Source of the DNA: Siphonodentalium dalli
Lineage: Eukaryota; Mollusca; Scaphopoda; Gadilida; Siphonodentaliidae
Direction of reading: 5' to 3'
Assembly (NCBI GenBank): GCA_032622095.1
Contig: CP136064.1
Span: forward strand, 171,252,310 to 171,316,309
Length of the DNA: 64,000 nt
In this document: positions 56,350-64,000 of the stretch, piece by piece
How the letters are laid out: each line of letters starts with the position of its first letter
Position numbering within the stretch: the first letter of the stretch is position 1
The notes under the pieces: generated by a model
Databases searched by the model: none
What the model was told of the DNA's origin: nothing
What the model saw: only the letters and a program-made list of their open reading frames with translations
Translations under genes and position numbers: made by a program

Positions 56350-58494
56350 TAATGGGACACAAGAAAATGATATATACAATGTATGTAAATAATCACATAT
56401 AACGTAAATGTGGATATTTAGCCTGCCATCAGTGCCATGTAATACGAGTCTCAGCTGTCTGGCCATCGACGCAGTCCTGTCTGGAATTTTGCGCGCCGGT
56501 GTAGGTAGTGACGTCATGATGTACGTCTTGATGTCATGACGCCTTTACTGGTTTCCCCAAGAAGCAATCTTAAAATGACTCTACGATCTTTCAATCGGAA
56601 CTTAAAGTTTCCGTTTGTCGGCCTTGAACTTTGAGAATATTTCATCGATCTTTTAGGCGGAAATACCGTTTGAAAATTGAAGATAATATGTAAATGGCCA
56701 GCAAGGTCGCTAGATTCCTCTTTGGGGGTAAATATTTTTAATAATTTTATGAAATATGTAAACAAAACTTTTTCATGCAATTTAACTTTTTTGTTAACCA
56801 GAGCTTTTGTTCAATTTACATTCACTTTTTGAAAATATATTTGGCTTTAGGAGCATGATGTTCCTACATATGATGAACAAAAGCTAACAGTTGCTAGATC
56901 AAAGTTTTTTATTTTTGCCCTGGAGCATTTTGCCCAATTACACATTTTGAGGTGAAATTAATCAATACAAAATGGCGGCCGTCGCCAACAATCATTTTTG
57001 GACTCCGCTGACCTTTGAATTATGAATAAATTATTCTACTTTAGGTAATTTAATCTATTTTTAGAGTGGGCTGAAAAAGTCGATTGGTATATATCTCATA
57101 TTCGCATACGTATACCCTAGGTCGCTTCGCTTCCTCGGCTTCGCCGCGGGAGAGCGGGCGCTATTACTTAGACCATTCAACTTTCTGCATTCCTAATCGC
57201 TCCATTGACTGTAACACATGAAATTATTACCTTTTCAAGTTGAGCTACAGTAGGGTCTGCAGGTTACTATGTTTTCATCTTTTCGGTGAACAAAGATAAG
57301 TACCAGTTTATTACGCGAAATTCGTCAACAACTATAAATTTCTAGTTCATGGAAGTAAATGTACATTATAATGGACGATTTCGTCTGATAGTTGATATAA
57401 CTGCTTAGTGAACGAAAATTGCTATCTATAAGTCGTTTCATTGTTTTTGCGACTCTCATGTCTGTTTATTTGCGCACACTAAATGTCTCTTGTTGAATAG
57501 ACTGGTCCCTGGTCGAAAGCTGCAAAAATCTGAAAACGAAGTAACCTGACCCCTCCAGCGAAAGTATCAGAGAGAATTTATGCTATTTGAGGTGTTAATT
57601 ATATATAGTTATCACTTTACCCGAGCATGGTGGATTCTAATTTCTAGAAACGATTTCCACAAAAAAACAATGTAGCACTTATATAATTCACTATATAAGA
57701 AGTACATTGCATCGAAATTGATAAGAGGACGAAACAGAGAATGGTTGGTGTCCAGTTGACCTAATGCTTATCAAGTCAAATTTGAGAGCAAACACTAGTT
57801 AAAGATGGTGTATCTCTTACCTGATTTTTTTGGTACAGATTCTGGGTATAAAATAATAATTAGGCATACGAGTCAATAAACCAGTCAATTGGAGCTCCGT
57901 GAAATAAATAGATAGAACGGCACAAGTGTGTGAACTGGTTAACGTTATTGCACGAGTTTGTTGTGACTTGATGGTAAAACGAGAACCGGAGGTTCGAATT
58001 TTACCTCGCGGCACGACAAACGAGTTGAATAACGTTAACATGTTCACACAACTGTGTTGTGGCATGTGAAGATTGCAGCTTGTAACATACTAACATTTAG
58101 GTCGACATTGTTGTATTTAATTGAACAAACATGTGCTTAATGTAGACTATACCCCATAATTTAGCGAAGAAATTTTCTGTTAAAGTTGACGTCGCCAGTG
58201 ACGTTGTTGACGTAATAGGTTTGTATTGTTCAAGATCAATACACATTTTTTTATTGAACTTTTCAATTCTGTATTTTGCTGTATTTCCCACAAATAAGCC
58301 ATTGGGTGTGCAATAATATTTTCTATGAATCAGTATACAGCGTAATGCTTATGTGGCTAGTTTTAGAACATTAATACATTTTGATTTAACATTTATCTTT
58401 TAAAACACTGTCATGTGAAATCTTTGTAACATCAGATGTTTTTCCTGTGTTTGTGTGGGAACAGCCGTGCTGAGCTGGATGTCATGGAAACGAG
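56350..58494. other. Mostly unannotated; one foldback at 57915-58060
   Basis: No coding region was recognised. A foldback pairs GTGTGTGAACTGGTTAACGTTATTG..CGAGTTTGTTGTG (57918-57964) with CACGACAAACGAGTTGAATAACGTTAACATGTTCACAC (58009-58048). Bases 57195-57250 (CCATTGACTGTAACACATGAAATTATTACC..AAGTTGAGCTACAGT) match the tail of the 161-bp satellite family near 4035-4080, so a solo tail is present. Bases 57110-57150 have TCGCTTCGCTTCCTCGGCTTCG simple repeats. Confidence 0.45.
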
Positions 58495-58502
58495 TTTCCT
58501 AT

Positions 58503-59678
58503 TAGTGATGCGGACCAGACCACCTTAGGTGGTCCGGTCCACTGCCAAGGCGGTCCGGTCCAGGCCATTCCGGTCCAGGCCATTCCGGTCCGGTACACAT
58601 GCCTGGACCGGTCCAAAACGGTCTGGTCCACCTATAATAGGCTATATGTTAATGAATGCTCTGTTTTCTCAAAGTTTTTACTCTGTATAGTACAAACTAT
58701 AAGGTTACTGAGTTCAGTGCATTGCAATGAGTCCATATATGTTAAAACTTACATTGTTTGCCGATTGTGTGCATCATTGTCTGTCTCTGATGGGATATAC
58801 TGGGAACAATGCACGATAATAGTATATCTAGTAATGCGAACATGCACTAATTAAATGTATTGGACAGATATATAGCTAGGGGCAGAATGTGTTATAACCA
58901 ATCTAACATGGCACTCAACTGATCGTATGCATGCTTCATATCATACTTATTTTCATTCAATTGAAATTTAAACGAAATAGCTATACTGATGACAATTATA
59001 CAAATGTGTACTAATATGACTACTACATTAATATTGGAGTCTTGGAGATTGTGATGGCTGATTGTATAGTCCTGACAATTACAGTTATATACCTATTAAA
59101 GTACAGCTACTATAATACTATTGGATTAATGTGACTGTCTTGTGTATGTGGCACACTGGCACTTTCATTATAAGGAAAGTGACATGTACAAAGTACATCT
59201 ATACATTGTTTTCGTGGCATCAAACATTTAACCCTTTGAGTGCCAGGGGCCGATCTCATCGGCCCTAAACCTACAAAATAAGTCTGTTTAAGAATATAAG
59301 AATAAATTATTAAAATTGTAAAAAAAAAAAAAAAATGGCAGGCCAATGCATTGTCTTATATATGCGAGGCGACCTATGGTCGACTCGCATATATAAGAGA
59401 ATGCATTGGCACAGGATATATGGGTTGATACAAAAATCGACCAGGCACTCAAAGGGTTAATAGATATTAACCACTTGAATGCGTCAATACATTGTTTCTA
59501 ATTGATATGATGGCAAATACGCAATAATATTCGCGATAGTTTATTATAACTGAAGTAAAATAGTGGACCGGACCGGAGAGTACCGGACCGGCGGCAAAAA
59601 GCGGTCTGGTCCGGTCCAGTTACACGCGGTCTAGACCGGACCGTGGACCGGTCCAAAGTGGTCCGGTCCACATCACTA
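58503..59678. mobile_element. hAT-like element with GGTCCGGTCC subterminal repeats, 1176 bp
   Basis: The inverted ends are TAGTGATGCGGACCAGACCA and TGGTCCGGTCCACATCACTA. Dense GGTCCGGTCC/GGACCGGACC repeats occur within about 120 bp of both ends. The flanks TTTCCTAT (58495-58502) and TTTCTATA (59679-59686) are similar but not identical 8-mers, as in an aged hAT duplication. The interior is AT-rich with no transposase and carries a nested piggyBac-like MITE. Confidence 0.75.
59228..59460. mobile_element. piggyBac-like MITE, 233 bp with TTAA, nested
   Basis: TTAA CCCTTTGAGTGCCAGGGG at the left and AGGCACTCAAAGGG TTAA at the right, with the central foldback ATATATGCGAGGCGACC..GTCGACTCGCATATATAAG. 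It is the same family as 36073-36310, here inserted in the hAT-like element. Confidence 0.85.
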
Positions 59679-59686
59679 TTTCTATA

Positions 59687-61430
59687 GATACCGATATGTT
59701 ATTGTAAAAAATCACAGTGATGCCCAGAAGAGATAGACCATCTTTAACAATTGTTCGTTTGTCTAATGTTTTAAATGTTGGTTTCCATAAATTTAAATTG
59801 TTGTTTGATTATTGAAAACGTTTTATTCCACGATTACCATGTAACACATGTATTGGGATATGTTAATTCTGAATGTTAATTCATAAAATAAATATTCATT
59901 AAGATAATAGTCCGATGTTATTTTCAAGTGACATAAAGTTTGCCAAATTTTATAGTCACTTTCACTTAGAATGACTGTGAAATCATCTTTGTTGAATTGG
60001 GCTTTGGGCAACCAAGCCAAACACGCTCCAAATATATAGAGACAACAGCACATAGAGACTTGTTATAGAAATGTAAGATAATTAACTATCATATAAGTTC
60101 AGTCGAATTGCAGAGAATAATACATGATTGCTGGTCATGCTGGACCTGTTGATATTCACATCAATGACAGTCACTTGGCTATAACATTTGGCAAAGTTGT
60201 GTCACTTGAAAATAACCAGATCATGACCTTAATATGAATGACATACATCGTCATAACTCTCATGTCACCCTCCCCATATCACTTATTGACGCTGAAGGGT
60301 TATCGCCACAGTGTGGTATGCTTTAGGAAAAGGTGTTTTGTGTACCCAGCTTGACCTTTGTAATGTTTTGAGCAAACATTTGTTGAAGAAATACGCATGC
60401 TATCAAATGGCGCACCCATGGCTACTAATCTTCATAAAATTGATATTTGTTTCTAATAATTACTTTTCTCATCGATATAACTTTATGATTACGATAACAT
60501 AATATAACATAGAACCGCAAAGGTCAAGTTGGATATCAAAAACACCTGTTCGTAAAGCTGCAATGGGTACCCAACACACCAAAATGTGGCGACAATGACC
60601 CCTTCAGTATTGACCCCCCCAATGTCGTAACGCTCCATTGAACTGCAATGCCCCTCCGTATTGCCATCATAAACCAGGTGTATATACCAGAGGCTTTTGT
60701 AACTCGAAACTATAGTTACAACTTAAAACCTACTAATACACACATGCTTTATCTAAATTCCTTGCAATATGAAAATGTATTTTCAAGATCTGAGTCAACA
60801 TAATTATTGTAATATTGGTAAAATATTCAATTTCTCAGAAGCGCATATTATTTTTTTTTACTTTGTCTTCTCATTAATATTCATGAATTCCTAAAATGCA
60901 TAAATATTATACTTTTCTGTGTACAGTCTGTTGAGAAAATTAACAAAACAGTGAAAACAAATATATTGAATATAAAAATAGACTTAGGGCTCCTTCTGAG
61001 AAATTGAAGCCCCTGCCCCCTCCAATTCAACCTTACACAATTTAAGTTGGAATTTTCCAACTCCAGCTTTCCAACGTTGGAAATTTCCAACATAACATGC
61101 TTAGGTCTATAAAAGATTCTACTCCACTGCGATGACCCTTTCTAACTTGTCCGAAAGACAATAGTTGGATTATAAATCGACATCGTCCTAAAATGACTAT
61201 GATACCAAATTTTACTCTGGCAAAAAAAAACAACGTCGTCGTTAAGTGCACACGCCCTGGTGGTTGTTTGCCGATACACGACGTTTCGATGAGACAGGTA
61301 GCAAGCTGTTGGACCTTTCCGGGCTATTCTCAATGACGTTGGTCATCAATATAGCAAAACACGACACCCTGGCCCTGCGTAACACACGCGGTTTGCCTGC
61401 AATCCAAGTTAATTCAGGGTCGCGGTGATA
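59687..61430. other. No feature recognised
   Basis: AT-rich sequence; frames up to 78 codons show no domains. Bases 61030-61100 contain TTCCAAC/GTTGGAA palindromes (CAACTCCAGCTTTCCAACGTTGGAAATTTCC), a short foldback. Confidence 0.4.
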
Positions 61431-61632
61431 GTCCACAGGTTCAATAGCTCGAGGGTTCAATAACTCGAGGGTTCAATAGTCCGAGGGTTCGATAGTCAGA
61501 GGGTTCAAGGGTTCAATAGTCCGAGGGTTCGATAGTCCGAGGGTTCGATAGTCCGAGGGTTCAATAGTCTGAGGGTTTGATAGTCCGAGGGTTCAATAGT
61601 CCGAGGGTTCGATAGTCCGAGGGTTCAAAAGT
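61431..61632 (+). repeat. 16-bp minisatellite
   Basis: About a dozen units of GAGGGTTCAATAGTCC / GAGGGTTCGATAGTCC in tandem, with single-base variants (CTCGAG, CAGAG, CTGAG). No coding frame or regulatory motif is recognised. Confidence 0.85.
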
Positions 61633-62340
61633 CTGCTTATTTGCATGCACTCAATGTTTCTTGTTAAATATAGACTGGTTGCTGGTCGAAAGCTGCACAA
61701 ATCTGAAAAGGTAGTAAACTGAACCATCCAGCATTAGTGGGAAATGCGTTTTTTTCCAGACAAACAGTCGCATTCTTTGACCAAACTTGCAAACATTTGC
61801 CACCGTTTAGGGATGTGGAGTTCCAACGTTTGGAAAGCTGGAAGTAGCCCTGTTGACATAAACTAGGTTCCATAGACACGAAGACAGTCCAATATAGAAA
61901 GGGGTTCTAACGCAGCCCGTCGCAGGATTCATTCTGTGTGGACCCATGTGTGTGTGTATAAATAAAACATTTTGTGATAGGCTACACGATTGCGATTGCA
62001 AAGGCCCGCGTATCTTAATATAAACAAGGAGCAGGTGCTACGAATTGGGATGAAATATAATGCAAGAAATCCGGCAACAACTTACTGCCGTTTCTACATG
62101 TACTTCACGGAACTAAAATATATTCCTCAACATACACACGAGCCAGTGTTATATGTTTGATAATCCATATATCCCAGACCTATATATGCATATTCAGGTT
62201 ACACACTTAATTATCCTTGCACATGCATTTGCAGTAGTGCACTATTGAGGGGAAAATTACCTATATCACACGTTTCTTAACGTGGAACGACAAACAAGAG
62301 TGGGATTCCCAGGAATATCGTGTACTGACTGCCCTGAGCA
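61633..62340. other. No clear feature
   Basis: Bases 61633-61730 (TTTGCATGCACTCAATGTTTC..GACTGGTTGCTGGTCGAAAGCTGCACAAATCTG) repeat 57465-57540 in diverged form, so a dispersed repeat is likely. The rest is unrecognised. Confidence 0.4.
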
Positions 62341-62579
62341 TAGCACGTGGGCGGATCACTGCTTTGTCGGCAAACATCAAATCGCATCAACAAAGAAGTA
62401 TGCGTGATGATGATTGACACAGTTGGGCTGATCACCATCATGCTGATGGGGTCATTGTCACAAGGGATCGATCACATTCGTGGCCAGCTTTTAAAATCGA
62501 TCACAATTGTAGCTAGGCTATATTTAACTATGGAGATCACATTTGTAGCCAGCTTTCCATCAAGTTTCAAGTAGATTGT

Positions 62580-63271
62580 TCGGTAGATGGAGCAGACTTG
62601 AAAGGGTTAGAGTCTAATCACGAAGAGGCTGACACTAGACTTATCCTTCATTCACTTGATGCCAGCATGGGGTACAATCATGATGGCTAGAAAAGCCAAA
62701 AGCCCTAAAATTGTACCCATCAGGGATGTTGCCACCCAAATACTGAGCGACGCTCTGAACTATATTCTTGTGTTTCATGCTTTAACGGGGTGTGATTCAA
62801 CTTCGTTCATATATGGGGTGTCTATTAAAACGATATGCATGGACGATTTACCTGGAATGTTGTGAACTCTTAACAGGTATAGGTAATATTGCAATACCCG
62901 CTGAAACAATTGAAAGTCCTGAAAATTTTGTATGCAAGTTCTATGGAGTTTCCGATGCAAAATTCAACAATGCAAGATTCAGGATGTTCCCTCGGACTGA
63001 ATCTCCCGAAAAGCTTCCACCAACCAGTGACTCATTTCATTACTGGTACCACCTTTTGAGAACAAACTACCAGGTTTTAGTTTGGAAACAAGCAACCATT
63101 CCTGTGTAAACATTACCGGATCCTTCAACAATGGGATGGAAAGAAGAAAATGGTCGATTAGATCCAACCATAATGTCACTAGAGCCCATTCCAAAATCAT
63201 GTCTCGAAATAATCAAATGTGGGTGCAAGAAGGGGTGTGTAACAGCAAGGTGTACATGCAGAATTTTAACT
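62580..63271 (+). pseudogene. Decayed transposon-associated gene (EADTR..LTGCDSTS family)
   Basis: Conserved blocks appear in order but in three different frames with in-frame stops: VDGADLKGLESNHEEADTRL (62583 on), then VFHALTGCDSTSFIYGV (about 62771-62821), then PPTSDSFHYWYHLLRTNYQ (about 63018-63075), then GWKEENGRLDP and a Cys-rich end CGCKKGCVTARCTC (to about 63260). From memory, EADTR, ALTGCD and a GW.. plus CxCxxxC tail occur together in many uncharacterised repetitive proteins of molluscs, cnidarians and fish; the tail resembles a Tesmin/TSO1 CXC motif. The function is unknown. At least two frame shifts and several stops make this a pseudogene. Three diverged GATCACA-TTGTAGCCAGCTTT motifs lie just upstream (62465-62560). 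Confidence 0.6.
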
Positions 63272-63346
63272 GATTATTTTATCGGCCATTTTGAATTGTC
63301 ATTTTAGGTCAGAAATAGTTATTTGTCGAGTTGCCAACATTGTTTT

Positions 63347-64000
63347 TAGCTCACCTGAGACGAAGTCTCCGGTGGAGCTATAGTCATCACTCCTCGTCCG
63401 TCATCCGTCCGTCCGTCCGTCTGTCAACTTTTAAAAAAACATCTTCTCCTCTGAAACCATCATACCGAATTGGTTCATATTTGGTGTGGATGTTCCCTAG
63501 GTGACTCTCATTCAGATTTGTTCAAATGAGGTCACTGGGTCAAATAGTTGCGAAGCCAGGGCCATAACTCTATTCCTCCATAGTAATTCTTACAACGACT
63601 TCTTGTTCAGAACCATTGGGCCGATTTAGCTAATATTTGGTATGGCGGGTCCTTGGGTAACTGGTGTTCAGATTTGTTCAAATGAGGTCACCCGGTCAAT
63701 TAGTTGAGAAACCAGGGCCATAACTCATAGTAATTCTTACAATGACTTCTTTCTAAAAAAATATTTGGCCGATTTAGTTTATATTTGGTATAAAGAGAGA
63801 CCTTGGGTGACTGGGGTTCAGATTTGTTCAAATGGGGTCACTGGGTCAAATAGGGGCAGAGCTAGGGACATAACTTTAAAAACAAAAAATTTAATTTTTG
63901 CATTTTGACCTTTAATTTTTGTTTAGGACACATCACAGCCTCATATTTTTTACTTAGATTTTTCTTAGCATGTTCTTCATCTGTATGGATTTTGGTATTG
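63347..64000 (+). repeat. Hairpin-headed repeat (AGCTCACCTGAGA family), runs off window
   Basis: The head TAGCTCACCTGAGACGAAGT..GGTGGAGCTA (63347-63380) is followed by GTCATCACTCCTCGTCCG, GTCCGTCCGTCCGTC and four monomers (TTGGTTCATATTTGGTGTGG, AGCCAGGGCCATAACTC, TTGGGCCGATTTAGC). It is close to 46582-47430, suggesting recent spread. Confidence 0.8.

Noticed and set aside
57960-58010. tRNA-like GGTTCGAA motif
   Set aside because: A T-arm-like box is present, but no A box, acceptor stem or anticodon arm can be built around it; the site is part of a foldback.

Overview
This window looks like intron-rich, AT-rich genomic DNA from an invertebrate animal, most likely a lophotrochozoan and possibly a mollusc. 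The evidence is eukaryotic: GT..AG splice sites around domain-coding exons, a BTB plus C2H2 zinc-finger gene, and dense DNA transposons and stem-loop-headed tandem repeats of a style common in mollusc assemblies. The taxon is inferred, not proven. There is no operon, rRNA, CRISPR array or prokaryotic gene.

Coding content is small. (1) A plus-strand BTB-C2H2 zinc-finger gene is seen as three exons in compatible phase: 11430-12202 (second half of BTB, nuclear localisation signal, Ser-rich linker), 23609-23837 (acidic linker with two sumoylation-like motifs) and 38682-39299 (six fingers, stop, poly(A) signal at 39347). Together they make 1620 nt, or 539 codons plus stop. The exon for the first half of BTB was not found. 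(2) One plus-strand exon, 42607-43610, encodes most of a Crypton/ZMYM-type tyrosine-recombinase-like (DUF3504-like) domain and abuts a MITE. (3) One plus-strand terminal exon, 52122-52919, encodes a coiled-coil stretch and a probable C-terminal BEN domain; the start of this exon also exists as an inverted copy at 51480-51810. (4) A decayed transposon-associated gene lies at 62580-63271. The three intact loci belong to families of nuclear DNA-binding or chromatin proteins, but nothing shows that they work together.

The rest is mostly mobile DNA. 1-9.1 kb: head-to-tail Helitron-like elements (CTAG 3' ends with GC hairpins, TC 5' ends, read on the minus strand) around a 161-bp satellite with a 483-bp higher-order period. 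9.1-23.3 kb: tandem repeats and nested insertions, including a Harbinger-like element (TTA target duplication), a 2.2-kb Harbinger-like element with a hAT-like element inside it, a 2.0-kb TTAA-flanked element carrying a Helitron, and a 717-bp hAT-like element. 23.8-38.7 kb: intron 2 of the BTB gene, with an inverted second copy of the Harbinger/hAT composite and many MITEs. 39.4-52 kb: MITEs, two related 22-bp minisatellite arrays, and the recombinase-like and BEN loci. 53-64 kb: more satellite, a TA-flanked element, a hAT-like element with a nested piggyBac-like MITE, a 16-bp minisatellite and the pseudogene.

Most mobile-element calls rest on termini and target-site duplications read directly. 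No intact transposase was found, so all appear non-autonomous. I did not find a clearly new biological system. The strongest items are the tandem Helitron array, the re-mobilised Harbinger/hAT composite, the MITE at the recombinase exon edge and the inverted BEN exon duplication.
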